DNA from: Cercospora beticola
Taxonomy: Eukaryota; Ascomycota; Dothideomycetes; Mycosphaerellales; Mycosphaerellaceae
Reading direction: 5' to 3'
DNA length: 64,000 nucleotides
NCBI RefSeq assembly: GCF_033473495.1
Contig: NC_088940.1
Location: forward strand, 2,790,001-2,854,000
Part shown: in pieces, positions 36,687-48,389 of the stretch
Numbering within the stretch: position 1 is the stretch's first letter
Layout of the letters: the number at the start of each line of letters is the position of its first letter
The notes under the pieces: generated by a model
Database searches by the model: none
What the model saw: the letters and a program-made list of their open reading frames with translations, nothing else
Told to the model about the DNA's origin: nothing
Made by a program: the position numbers and the translations under genes

Positions 36687-37789
36687 AGGGGAATACACTT
36701 GTTGCATGCCTGTTACCCAATGGGATCGTTCTCAGGTCCAACGTACCATCGAGTCAGACTGCGTTTACCGTTCAGCTACCCTAGCATTGCCATGATCTGC
36801 AGGAGGCAGAAGACGTACGACACAGGAATTGCACCGTGCGGCTCAAATGCAGCCTTCAACGTTATCTTCCGCAGCTTGTCGAGTAACGACATCTAAAGCA
36901 AACTCCGTCACCTTGCCACAGAGAAAACCAAATTGCCGGTGACTCTGCTTAAGTGCAATCCAGCCTGCCATTCCGAGCAGGAATATGGACTGAGGAGACC
37001 GGTCTTCTCGGCCGAGAGTGTTCTACATTGCCCCTGTCTCTGCTCAAATGTGTTGCTTTATGCCGCCCTATGTGAAAGTGTAAGCCAACGAGAATGTAGC
37101 TTTTGCCTAGAGAGTGTAGGAAAACGTGAATGTGAATTGAGTAAGCATAACTAGATTGATCGTCAACTTGCGGGAAGGCATGGTGTGAACAGGGTCGCTC
37201 CTAAGTTCGTCGTAATTGATAAAACTAACAAACTCTCCTTTCTATCAGAGGAGCCCTTCAAGAGTCTACATCGCGATTACTTGTAGTAGACGCGATGTTG
37301 TCCGACTAAATGACTTAAATCTTTAACAAATATTGCATCGACGCACTCACTATTGAACTCCTGCTGCGGATTCGTGATTCCCTCGATCCTAAGTGTCGGT
37401 TTGCAGGTTGCAGGAGTGAGTAGGCAACGCACGGGTAGTTGATCCCTGCTTGAATTTGGAACGCATGTATCTGTCGAAGATTCTTGAGCCCAAGGGCACG
37501 TCGCATGGCCTTGATTTCATTGACGCTGTACAAAATGTCCAGTACAGTCTGCTATGCTGACGGGTCAAAAAGTTTCATAGCCTTCCGGGGCCCTGACCAT
37601 TCTATGCCTTTCTGAGTGCAGAGGCCGCCCCTCTGAAGCTGCCTGTCTACGTAAAGACTCTCAGATCTAGCCTCGACTCGTCTTTGCAGAAGTGAAGCAC
37701 CGTCCCAAAAAAAAAATCGAAATTTTCCGGCGACAGTTCTGGCTACTCTGCTACACCACCACGACAAAAAGAATTGATTTCTGAAGCAT
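36687..37789. other. Intergenic region
   Basis: 1.1 kb between the small hypothetical ORF and the tRNA gene. Overlapping short frames on both strands, none protein-like. A 9-base A run lies near 37710. No element or promoter signal recognised. Confidence 0.5.
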
Positions 37790-37899
37790 TGCATCGTCCG
37801 TGAATCGAACACGGGGCCCGTCGACGCGGCGTTTAATCATGGCCATTATTGCTATGATCAAAGTGGCAACGACGGATTTTACCACTAAACCAACGATGC
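37790..37899 (-). tRNA. tRNA-Gly(GCC) with a 39-nt intron
   Basis: Minus-strand tRNA of 71 nt mature length. The acceptor stem GCATCGT pairs with ACGATGC, with discriminator A. The D-arm A box reads TGGTTTAGTGGTA, the anticodon stem CGTCG/CGACG encloses loop TTGCCAT with anticodon GCC, and the T-arm CCGTG-TTCGATT-CACGG holds a perfect B box. The intron (37825-37863) follows position 37 as expected and contains a GGC that can pair with the anticodon. CCA is not encoded. Confidence 0.95.
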
Positions 37900-39125
37900 T
37901 GATTGGATGTACCATGATTTGGCTTTCACGCTAATGCGAGGTATGATGAGTATCGCAGATACCCAGAAAGCGCAGTGCTTATTGGATGTTGATGGGAGAA
38001 CAAATTGCGTATAATATCATTCAACAAAGGCCAGCACTAGCGTACCCCCGAACTCACGTGCAATGCAGCTTTTACCATGGTCAAGAGATCGGCAATACAA
38101 TGAATCGACTAAAGCCACGCCTTATAACAGTTGAGGACCACTCCAGAGTATTCCAACCGTATCTGTTGGGTTCAGGTGCATTTCGAGTATTCACTTCAAC
38201 TTTCTGCTTGAGGCATGCAGAAGCTTGGCGCCCCGCCCCAATTCTAACCTAACCTATCAGACAGCTCCAATGCAAGTGGAAGAGCTCCGCAGCTCAGAGT
38301 TGGCAATGACGGATTTTCCGCCAAAAACCATCCGTCGTTGCCAGCCAAAATTTCAACCTTCTGTTACTGCTCCCAGTATCGCATTTCCTGACCGCCCGCT
38401 CCAATGGATTTCAGAAACCTGAACCGTGCGACACGGTGTTCCTTCTATGACATCTACTGCGATGACTTTGTATTCTGATTACCCGCATGACATGCCCAAC
38501 AATTTCGCGAAAGCAAGCAGACTGGAGCGGCCTACTGCAGCGAAACGAAAAATCCATGATCAACATTGTCTACTCTGCTCATTGACACCAATACTTCTCC
38601 CAAATTGTGAACATCAGTCACAACTTTGACAAGAATACCATACACTTCGGAGTGAATCTAGGTAGGGCATGATGATAGTCAGCGTGTTGTCCACATCATC
38701 AAGCAGTATTGGGAGCCTGTTTCGGCTACGAATGAGCCGAGGCCTACTGATTAGTCGTTCCACTTTCTGCATCGGTCAAGAACTAGCGCGGATCCCACGA
38801 TAGCCACGTGAGGTGCACGTCTGAAGCCCACACAGCTCAGGTACAACCTTGCGTTTGTTGACTCGAGCTGACAGCATCGACGTTTTGTTGCTTGCCTGTA
38901 TGTTATTCAGCGGCGACGTTCAAAACTCCTAAGGGTTAACTTACCGAAGCTACGTGGCTGCCTGCGATCCTGGTGGAGAACTCTCATGTCATCTCGGGTG
39001 CGGCTGAATGCCATTGAGGGGCACATAAAAGGTGTTAGTGTCGCTCCGTCTTCATGAGAGCTCACTTGGGATTGTCCGAGTGTCTCAGAAAAAGCTCAAT
39101 TGCTTACGAAGAGCAGTCTTCCAAA
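37900..39125. other. Intergenic region with a tRNA-related hairpin
   Basis: No gene supported. At 38302-38342 an imperfect 13-bp inverted repeat (GGCAATGACGGAT .. ATCCGTCGTTGCC) reproduces part of the neighbouring tRNA-Gly in both orientations. An in-frame ATG at 39054 could extend the next gene by 24 codons. Confidence 0.5.
38302..38342. repeat. Hairpin built from a tRNA-Gly-like segment
   Basis: Arms GGCAATGACGGAT (38302-38314) and ATCCGTCGTTGCC (38330-38342), 12 of 13 pairs with a 15-nt loop. The right arm is identical to the anticodon-arm region of the tRNA-Gly gene 440 bp away. Confidence 0.55.
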
Positions 39126-40358
39126 ATGTCGGCAGAACTTGAGCAAGCACTCGCCCAAGGCGTCAAAGATGGCAAAGTGCCTCATGCTATCGTGTATGCC
39201 ACGACGAAGGATGGTATGTTGTCCAAGCTTGCTCAATGAACAGCTCTCTGATATCTTGTAGGGAGCTTCACATACAACCATGCCACAGGCTACCAACACT
39301 TCGGCAAAGACGAAGAGCAAATCCAGGAAGATGCACTCCTCATGCTGGCATCCGCATCCAAGCTGCTCACAGTGATCTCAGCGCTCAAGGCAGTCGAGTT
39401 AGGCTTCATCGGTTTGGACGATGATGTTACTCCTCACTTGCCAGAACTCGGCTCGAAGCAGATTCTCACCGGATTCGACGACAGCGACAAGCCGATCTAC
39501 AAAGATCGCAAGAATCCAGTAACTCTGCGCCAGCTCCTGTTACATTCCTCTGGACACACGTACGGGTTTCATCCGAATATCATGAAATACGAAGCATCGA
39601 GAGGAAAAGCACCGGGCGCGTATGCCTTGCAAGCGACAATTCCTGAGCGTTACGACACGCCACTCGCCTTTGAACCTGGCACAAGCTGGTCATACTCGCC
39701 AGGATTGGACTGGACCGGGCTTCTGATTCATCGCTTGACAGGCCTGACATTAGACGAATTCGAGAAGAAACATTTCTGGGACCCTCTTGGCATCTCAGAT
39801 ATCACCTTCTGGCCGGGTGAGGAACGAAAGAAGTCAAAGGTTCCTCAACTTGCAGTCCGAGGTGCTGATGGAAAGCTGGCGCCATCTGATGAGGACACAA
39901 TCAACACTCATTCGACAGAGTGCTTCGGAGGCCACGGAGCCTACGCGTCGATGGCAGACTATCTCAAAGTTCTGCACTCTTTGCTGAGAAATGATGGAAA
40001 ATTGCTGAAGCCCGAAAGTGTCGATGAGCTGTTCAGACCGCAGCTAGGAGACGATTCGAAAGCGGCACTCAATTTCTTCGTCAAGCAGGCCCATACCATG
40101 CTTCCTGGAGAGTGGAATCCTGAAATCCCTACCGATTACGCCTTGGGAGGAATCGTGTTCTTGGAGGATGATGTCGGTAGGAGAAAGAAAGGGACCTTGG
40201 CCTGGAGTGGTCTTTTCAACCCCGTCTGGTATATCGATAGGGAAAGTGAGCTGGCGTTCTGCTTTGGAACGCAGGTTCTTCCACCTGGCGATGCTGGGTG
40301 TAAGGAGATATCGGGATTGGCGGAAAAGGCGGTATACAAGATGGCCGGTAAGGCGTGA
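39126..40358 (+). CDS. Beta-lactamase-related serine hydrolase / transesterase-like protein
   Basis: Join of 39126-39213 and 39262-40358 (394 aa); a 48-bp intron with GTATGT..TAG. It belongs to the class C beta-lactamase fold family (PF00144): SASK with Ser60 nucleophile and Lys63, a YSP motif with Tyr174 in the position of the catalytic Tyr, and a C-terminal WSGLFNP segment in place of the KTG/HxG motif. There is no signal peptide, so a cytosolic enzyme is likely. In fungi this family contains esterases and acyltransferases such as LovD-type transesterases as well as unassigned hydrolases; the substrate cannot be read from sequence. The ATG at 39126 fits the family N-terminus; 39054 is an in-frame alternative. 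Confidence 0.88.
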
Positions 40359-40839
40359 GCCCCAATAGATTTAGATAGCTCAGTGCAAAATCCAGTTGGC
40401 CATCTTGTTCAGGCTGGAAGTCCTTGTGTTCCACTAAAGATTCGTGAACCAGTGATGCGGATGCGGTAAGCGTGAATGCGGACAAGTCCAGCCGTACGTA
40501 TGGCCTGGAGCCGGCGTAACAACATTCCGGTCATGTCGGGACATAGAATCGCATCTCGATCTTCGCCCCGAATCCCTCTAGTAGCATGATCGCGATGCGT
40601 ATTGTGTTGTCAAAGCAGGATCCAATGTCCCAGCGCAGTCGGGCATTGGAAGTGTCCGGAAGGATCCCAAGCTTTGTGCGGTGACCTCATCACTTTCCCT
40701 CCTGCGCTGTTGCTCTTCACATGCACACTAGTTAGTAGTTCCAGGCTCAACAGTACTGGCCGCTAGATGACAGCAAGGTATATATTCTCATTACCAGCTG
40801 TCAAGCTCGTTGAGCTGCACTTCTGTCCCAGCGTGCAAA
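40359..40839. promoter_or_regulatory. Promoter region of the DUF1295 gene
   Basis: 481 bp without a gene. A TATA-like tract (TATATAT) at 40779-40785 is about 55 bp before the ATG at 40840. Nothing else recognised. Confidence 0.45.
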
Positions 40840-41922
40840 ATGGCTTCACTAATCAATGGTCTGCTCCATGCTACCAACTACAAATCCGCCTTCCTCCGCA
40901 CCCTCGTACCTAGCATAGGCCTCGCATTTGGTCTCCAAGCCGCAACAGCAGTCCCGTCGATTCTACTCCAAACCGAACGCTTCTACGACCTGTCAGGCTC
41001 GCTGACATACATCTCCTGCGCCGCCTTATCCCTCTACCTCCCGACTATCCGAGCACGCCTCGCAGCAGGCCCGGGAAATGGCCCGGCATGGCCGAGTCTT
41101 CTAGCAAGCCTGACGAGCAAAGGCGGCGTAAACATGTGGAACTGGCGACAAGTGGTTCTCAGTGCCTTTGTGACAGTCTGGGCAGCAAGACTGGGCAGCT
41201 TCCTGTTTTCGCGCATCACGGCTGAAGATGGCAAGGATAGCAGATTTGACAACATCCGTACAAGCCCTGCCAAATTCGGCGTGGCGTTCTTCGCGCAGGC
41301 TGCTTGGGTTTCCCTCTGTTTGATGCCTGTGTTGGCGATTAACAGTATTCCGGCCACGACACTTGCTGCTCTGCCTTTCTTGACTATCACTGATGTGCTT
41401 GGTGTGCTGTTGTACTTGGGAGGTATTGGATTTGAGGCTACGGCGGATAGGCAAAAGTCGCAATGGATGAAGGAGAAGAAAGAGAAGAAGCACTCGGAAG
41501 ATTTCTTGACAAGGGGACTTTGGAGCAAGAGCAGACATCCCAACTACTTCGGGTAAGCATTGAAGTGACCTTGAGCTCCCGGACTGATAACTGACGGGGA
41601 ATTAGTGAGAGCACTCTCTGGACAGGAATTGCCACGACTGCAGCAGGAGTCATGCTCAGCAGCGTCGGACAGGCAGGTATGGGATTCAGCGGCGGTGCTG
41701 TCAGCAGAATTGGTGCTCTGGCAATGGCATACGTCAGCCCGGCATTCGTCACGTTTCTGCTATTCAAGGTAAGTCAGCGCCTCATTGCCCGCATGACATG
41801 GCTGATATGTGCAGGTCTCCGGAATTCCATTGTCGGAGGAGAAGTACGACAAGCGCTACGGCGATCGGAAAGACTACCAGGAATGGAAGAAAAACACTCC
41901 CATGTTCATCCCAAAACTGTAA
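40840..41922 (+). CDS. DUF1295 / steroid 5-alpha-reductase-like membrane protein
   Basis: Join of 40840-41552, 41606-41768 and 41815-41922 (327 aa), introns 53 and 46 bp (GTAAGC..TAG and GTAAGT..CAG). A polytopic membrane protein with about six hydrophobic segments. The family hallmark is at the exon 1/2 junction, LWSKSRHPNYFGE, followed by GIATTAAGV and a C-terminal SGIPLSEEKYDKRYG..Y..W motif typical of DUF1295 proteins. Relatives resemble steroid 5-alpha reductases and isoprenylcysteine methyltransferases; they are predicted NAD(P)H-dependent lipid reductases of ER-type membranes, mostly uncharacterised. Start at 40840 gives MASLINGLLHATNYKSAF. Confidence 0.9.
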
Positions 41923-42135
41923 AATATGCTCGCAAGTTTCTATTTCAATTAATGCAACAACTACTCCTGTGGCGAGCTGAGCATATCTCAGTCCTGGTAC
42001 TTTTGAGTGCCCTTGCACGAGTTCGAGTCAGCTTTCCTTGACTCTCACATGCTAATGTCATCGCCCGCTTCTGCGGAATGTTAATGTTTCTGAGACACCC
42101 CGGGGAGCGGCGACGAGAGGATCGTGGAACCCCTT

Positions 42136-42980
42136 TCATCCAAGGCGTCGACCTGGCCCGTGGCCTGACATGCGTCCCAGGCTGTACGGGTCCCACTCGT
42201 CGTCCTCATCCTCGTCGCCCTCATCCCCCTCGCCCATGTCACTAGTGGTGAAGCTCGCTACCAGTTGCTCCTTGCCGAAACCTACCACTCCTGCTGCAGG
42301 ATCGAGCATAGCCAACAGGCGGAAGTTGAGCTCCTTCATTTCGTGCAGCATCTCGCGGAACTGCTCATTCTGTAGCAGACGTCCCATGTTGCTCTTGATG
42401 ACCGGTATGACGATGTCCCACAGGACCTGGTCGGCAGTGTTCTCGTCGACAGCACGAATGGTTTCGATGAGAGTATCGATGTCGTTCGGGTCGATAGTGT
42501 CTTTCATGCGCTTGGCTGCCTGGGTGCGAAGGGGCTCGATGTCGTACATGTCTGCAGCGGCGTAGACGAGAACCGCGAATGGGGCTGGTGCGGTATTTCC
42601 ACGCCCGCTGTCATCGTAAACGAACTGGTACAGGTGCTTGATGACAACGGAGAAGATGTTTGGATCTTCATCGAGTGGGAGGCGGGAGATGTTAGAGGCG
42701 GCGACGCCCTCCTGCGAGGATGTTAGTAGGTTGTATTTGTTGACTCGAGATGAGAGACTTACCTTGAAACCGCCAGCAAGCAGCTTTCTGAAGTACTGCG
42801 ACTGCGTGTGGAGCACAAGCTTGTGAACGGCGAAGGTAGTGCCCCGGCACTCGATCGTGAGGTCGGAGTACAGACCAGAAGCGAGCATGCTGTGGCAGTT
42901 AGCAGAGACTCAAGTCATGATCGATATGTGACTTACTCCTTCAAGCCCAGCTTCAGCAAGTTGCCCGGATACTCAGTCAT
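42136..42980 (-). CDS. BTB/POZ domain protein
   Basis: Minus-strand join of 42980-42937, 42889-42763 and 42711-42136 (248 aa), introns 47 and 51 bp (GTAAGT..CAG both). The BTB fold runs from about residue 14 (SGLYSDLTIEC..FAVHKLVLHTQSQYFRKLLAGGFKE) to about 125. A helical C-terminal region follows (LIETIRAVDENTADQVLWDIVIPVI) and the tail is very acidic (GDEGDEDEDDEWDP). BTB proteins dimerise and often act as Cullin-3 adaptors or transcription cofactors; no Kelch, MATH or zinc finger is present, so the role is open. The start ATG at 42980 gives MTEYPGNLLKLGLKD. Confidence 0.88.
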
Positions 42981-43371
42981 GGTGTCGTTGTTGCGAAGGA
43001 AGTTTCGGGGCTCGTGTGCTATGGGTATGTGACAGCGTCGGAAGGCTTGAAGAATGGGCGCCGAATGTAGGTTGGTAACATTCGAGAAGAGAATGTCGAA
43101 TGTTTACGAAAGTCTTACCTGCGAAACGAAGGTTCGCAGTGGAGCTTAATAAGTGGAGAAAGTCGCCATTCACCAGTATAGGTGAATACCGACGCAAGCA
43201 CATGCAAAATAATCGTTCAGCCTTGACCTCATCTTGTGAGAACTTGCATTGGGAAGAAGAGACGATCTATCTCGTACATCCTTGATCGTACATTATCATC
43301 ATAAATTGAGCCGAGTCTTTTCTCTCCGCTGCCATTTGTAGAAACTGCCGTAAATGCAAAAACTGCGACTT
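42981..43371. other. Intergenic region: BTB promoter and ABC gene 3' flank
   Basis: 391 bp with the upstream region of the BTB gene and the 3' end of the ABC gene. No gene, repeat or clear TATA box seen. Confidence 0.4.
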
Positions 43372-46300
43372 TTATGCTTGATCCAGCGACTGTGCCAGGC
43401 ACATGGCATAGTATCTTCCTTTCAAGGCCTGTAGTTCCTCGTGCGTACCCATCTCAGCTATCCTACCATTCGCCACCACGAAGATCACGTTCGCGTGCCG
43501 GATCGTGCTCAGTCTATGAGCCACGGCTATTGTCGTGCGACTCGATGCCGCTTCGTCGAGAGCTTTTTGAACGACGCGCTCACTCTGTGTATCAAGGGCG
43601 GATGTAGCTTCGTCGAGGAGAAGGAGACGTGGTTTACGGATCAAGGCGCGAGCCACTGCTATGCGTTGACGTTGGCCGCCAGAGAATTGAAGGCCTTTGC
43701 TGCCACAAGGGGTGTTGAGTCCTTCTGGAAGACTCGACACAAACTCCAGCCCGTTCGATTGTCGTAGAGCTTCGTTTACTTCCTCATCTGAAGGTTCGTA
43801 GTCCAGTCCAAGCGAGATGTTCTCCCGAACAGAGCCTTGGTAGAGTGGAGGCTCTTGCTGCACTAAAGACATGTACTTTCTGTAAGCTTTGGGTGACATC
43901 TTTGAGATGTCGTCTCCATTCAATGTGATCCGTCCTGTGTAAGGATCATAGAATCGCTCGATCAGAGCAATTAGCGTCGATTTACCGCAACCAGATGGGC
44001 CGACAAAGGCGACATACTGTCCTGGGTGAATGGTAAGACTGATTCCGCGAAGCACTCGCGAGGCATGTCGTTGGATGTATCTAAAGTCAACATCCTCCAT
44101 GGCGATGGCTCCCTCGCCAGAAGGTCCAACGTCTTTGTTTTCTGGGGTCTCGCCGATAGAGGGTGTGATGGTGCGTAGCCAGAGAATGTAGTTCGCGGCA
44201 CCTCTAGCCTTCGTGATAGATGTACTGTAGCCGAAGAATTGACCTGCAGCCTGCCCACCGAACACCACGGCAATGAACACTACAAAGAACTGCTCGGTAG
44301 TGTATTCGTAGCTAGCGACCAGACGGGAACCATACCAGAAACCGAGGGCCAGAATAAGGAACTCAAGCGATTGGGAGAGTGCGTACGGGACCATTGTCAC
44401 GATGAAGCCCTTTGTGGCTTTCATAACAATGTCGGACATAGCGTCAGTGTACTCGGCCATGACGTTCTGTTCCAAGGTCAGAGAGGAGATGGTTCGAATG
44501 GAGGTCACCGCCTCTGTTGCAAGTCCTGCGCTGTCTGCGAAGCGATCGTTTGCTTGAGCTTCCAGTTTCTGGTCCATTCGAATTCTGATCCAGCCTGAGC
44601 CGATGAGAATAGGCAATCCACCGAAGACAACGACGAGACCGAGCTTCCAGCCGTACGCGATACCGAGGATGCTCGACGCGATAACATTGACTAGCACGAT
44701 GCACTGTTGTGATAATGTTAGCTCAAGCCGGGACTGTTATCAATTCATCACGCAAACATACCATGAGCATGACGTTGGCACTGATGAGCTCCATCAATGC
44801 TGTCGGAACCGAAGAGAGCTTGCTAGTCAAAGCGCCACTGGAGTTCTCCGGCCTGTCGAAAAAGTCCTGATCGAAGCTGATGTACCTCTCGAGCATCTCC
44901 TTGCGGTAACGATGGGTGACTTCCTGTCCAATGACATTGCAGCACCAGCCGATGCCAAAGTATGCCACAACACTCGCCAAGGCCAGAACGAAGAACATCA
45001 GAGAGTAGAAGTTTGCTTCCGATTGTCCTTCGGAGCCCGTGAGAGTGAAAACATTGATCAGCTTCGAGAAAAGAATAGCTTGTGCTGGATACACGCCTCC
45101 GCCGATGAATGCTCCAAAGAGTGAGATGGCGTAGCACCAATATAGTTTTGGGTTCTCAGCGAACATGATCCAGATGCACTTGATCAGAGAGTAATTCAAG
45201 GTGCCTGATGTAAGAGTCTTGAGCTTACGTTCCGCACTGGTGGAGGCACCTGCAGTCTTGGTGCGCTGCAACGACATTTGTCGCTCAGCCCGATTTTCGT
45301 CGTCTTCGTCCATAATTTCGGCTTCGCCCTCCTCTTTGGCACCCAAGTCTTGGGCTCGAACCATTGCGGCATATTGACCACCTGCTTCGATGAGCTCTTT
45401 GTGAGTTCCTTGCTCGACCAGTCGACCATATTGCATGACGGCAATATTATCTGCCTGCTTGACTGTTGCGAGTTTGTGTGCAATTATCAAGGTCGTCTTG
45501 TTGATGGAGACTTTGTTCAATGCAGCTTGCACAACTCGTTCCGCTGTAGGGTCGAGGGCGCTAGTAGCTTCGTCCAAGAGGAGAATCTTGGGATCGGAAA
45601 TGATACTTCGTGCAATAGCGACGCGCTGTCTCTGGCCACCGCTCAACATGGAGGCTCTCTCGCCGACCTGTGTGTCGTAGCCTTCGGGCAGCTCTGTAAT
45701 GAAGTCGTGAGCATTCGCCTGTCGGCACGCATCTTCGACTAGTGCTCTCTTCTTCTCGTCCGGCAGGCTCAATTGTTCTCCGACCAGACCCTTGACGACA
45801 TTCTCGTAGACAGTTCCGCGGAAGAGTACCGGCTCTTGCTGCACCAGGCGAATGTTACTTCGCAACCACTTGGTGTTGTACTCAGAGAGCTCGGTGCCAT
45901 CGAGCAAGATGGAACCACCGGTCTTCTCATACCATCGCTCCAAAAGGCCAATGAGTGTAGACTTGCCGCATCCGGAGGGACCGACAAGTGCTGTCGTCTT
46001 GCCTGCTGGAATCGACAGGTTGAGCCCATGCAGAACCTGAGCAGTTGGCCGAGCTGGGTAGGTAAAGGTCAAGCCTTTCACCTCGATCTCACCATTGCAG
46101 TCTGCTGGCTGCTTTCCAGTCGTGGCAAGCGGGTCGAGAAGCGACTTCTTGTCGATGGTCTCAAAAAGCTCATGAGCAGCACTAGCGGCGTTCGCGATGG
46201 CTTGCTGTTGCGGCGCAATCATGGAGAGTGAGGTCGTGCCAATAGCCACACTGAGCACAACTGTGAAAACGGTGCCGACATCTTCAATCTCGTTCCAGCT

Positions 46301-47314
46301 GAACATTCTGTAGCCTTGCCAAAAAGCAAGTGCTGTGGCGCTGAAGACGAGGAAGTTCTCAGTGGAGAACAGCACGCCATAGTTGGGACTTTTCCAGAAA
46401 CCGATGTCGTGTGCGCGTTGCAGATATTCATCCCACTTCTTCACAATCTTCTCCTGTGCACCAAATGCGTAGATGGTCCGGATCGAAGAAATAGCATCTT
46501 GTGCTAAGACAGCACCTTGTGAGTAGATCTTGGTAATCTCTCCTTCTTGCCTCGCATCAATAGAAACACAGGTTCCAATGATGATCAACAGGGCAGGTAT
46601 GATGCTCATGCAGATCAAGGCAAGCTTCCATTGGACTGAGAGTGCGATGATCCAGGACGAAAAGAATAGCGAGAAACCCTGAATGAGCGAGGCAAGTTTC
46701 TCTGCGATTCCTTGATTAATGCGATTGCCATTTGTAGTGACCTGGGTGGCAGCAGATCCACCACCGGCTTTGTCAAAATGCCAGATCTCCAAGCGAAGAG
46801 TCTTCTCGAGAAATGCCTGACGCAGATTTCGCGTTGTCCGAGTTGCGGCTATGCTGATGAGAACAGTCGTGATGTATGCGAGAACTAACCGAGCCACGAA
46901 GAGATAGATAAACCAAAGGACGAAGCTGTCGACCTTGTCACGGAACTGCTGAGGCGTATTGACACCAGTCGTGAAGTTGTTGAAGTCTGTCGTGAATTGA
47001 CCGAAAATGAGGGTCATCAATGGTAGAGCAGCGCCAGAAGCGATGGCACAGCCCAGGGAAACGAGATAGAAAGCAACATCCTGTTTGTCTGCATAAGAAA
47101 AGACGCGCCAGTAGTCCTTCAGACCTCCAGAAGACTCCTTCTCCTCGTCCTTCGTCGTCGGAACATCCGTGGCATCCTCGCTGTCAGAGCCTGAGCCCTT
47201 TTCGATATCAGCATTGTGCTTGGAGTCGATTGTTGGATCCTGGGGTTGCAGGGGCGCGTTGGCAGTCGCGCCAAGGCCTTCGAGCGCCTTCTCATCAACC
47301 TTGTGATCACCCAT
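43372..47314 (-). CDS. ABC transporter, ABCB/MDR type, full length (TMD-NBD)2
   Basis: Minus-strand join of 47314-44762 and 44703-43372 (1,294 aa); a 58-bp intron, GTATGT..CAG. The first true ATG is at 47314. Acidic N-terminus, TMD1 (about 80-370), NBD1 with Walker A GPSGCGKST near 443, signature LSGGQRQR near 555 and Walker B ILLLDEATSALD near 575. A charged linker leads to TMD2, then NBD2 with Walker A near 1082, signature FSGGQRQR near 1186 and Walker B near 1209. All catalytic motifs are intact in both halves, so it should be an active ATP-driven exporter of hydrophobic compounds or peptides, like fungal MDR1/STE6-type pumps. A palindrome matching the yeast pleiotropic-drug-response element lies about 370 bp upstream. 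Confidence 0.95.
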
Positions 47315-48389
47315 ATCGAGGTGCAAACGGTACTGATCAAGGCATGAGCTAGAAGTCTGTACAGAAAGAACGACTCTATTTCAATGTTATGAGAGAAGGT
47401 GAATCATGATGTACGCCAGGCAGCCGGTGAACTACTCCGTAGAGGATCGAACAATGCCCAGGAGCTAGCGACGCCACCAAGACAGCTGCGAATGCGAAGT
47501 TTGCGAACTCAACACCCTCCATAACGTCTCGGTGAGTCACTATCGATCACGAAGACGGGCAGCGTCCAATGGGAAGCACGATTTCTGTTGGCCAGACATG
47601 CTGCGGCCCATCTGTGACCATTATTACGAGTATTGGCATTTCTGCTGCGGCATCTGGAGTCAGTGGAATCCGCGCGAAATGTCCGCGGATTGCGCGGGTC
47701 ATTGTTTATTCTACAGAGCGACCGGGATTCTTCGCCGGATCCGAACTCCGTAGGTGCCAAGAGGAGATTTTGTGCATTGCATCGGCGTTGCCTATCAGTT
47801 TCGTGGGCAGATCGATGAGTCCTGTAGGAATCCATGACGAAGTTCACCGTATTGGATGTCACTTTGTACACAACGTGTCAAACTTGTGCTTCCTTCAATA
47901 GCAGAGAGTTTCCTCAGGTTGCGCCCGAAACCCCGGACTACTGAATGCCAAGTAGCTGACTACGCATATGGAGAACACTCCTAGGTGCCCACTCGACAAA
48001 GGTTGCCGTCTTACCACATCTAGGGCTGGACCATTTTCATGCGACTGCGCGCGAACTATTCGTAAACATTCCGAGACTGAGATGGCGAAATCGAAAGTCC
48101 AGTTCGATCACAACCTGGCTAGTCCTGTACCCCGGCGCCGCCACGTGCTGCATGGCCTATAAACTCGCGTTGTGTGGCTCATATTGAGGTCAGGATAAGC
48201 TCCTTCCACATGTAGCAGGGAAGCAATCCTAGTCTAGAACCATGACCACTTCTGCCGTCTGCTTGGTTTGAGAGACTTAGGGCTCGGATATGCTTGAGAC
48301 GCGTGAAGACGGTCACGGATGGTATTCGACAAACTTGTCCGATGGAAAAGTGAGGATCCGTGATCAACTCTTGGCTCGTTATCATTCAC
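47315..48389. promoter_or_regulatory. Upstream region of the ABC transporter with a PDRE-like site
   Basis: 1.07 kb between the ABC start and the SYF2 stop, both genes on the minus strand. No gene. TCCGCGGA at 47682-47689 is a perfect match to the yeast Pdr1/Pdr3 element; a CGCGCGAAAT and a TTGCGCGGG flank it within 20 bp. Confidence 0.5.
47682..47689. promoter_or_regulatory. PDRE-like palindrome TCCGCGGA
   Basis: Eight-base palindrome identical to the Saccharomyces PDRE consensus, 368 bp upstream of an MDR-type ABC transporter start. The same octamer also occurs at 31634-31641 and inside ClC coding sequence near 60895, so position, not the motif alone, is the support. Confidence 0.4.
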
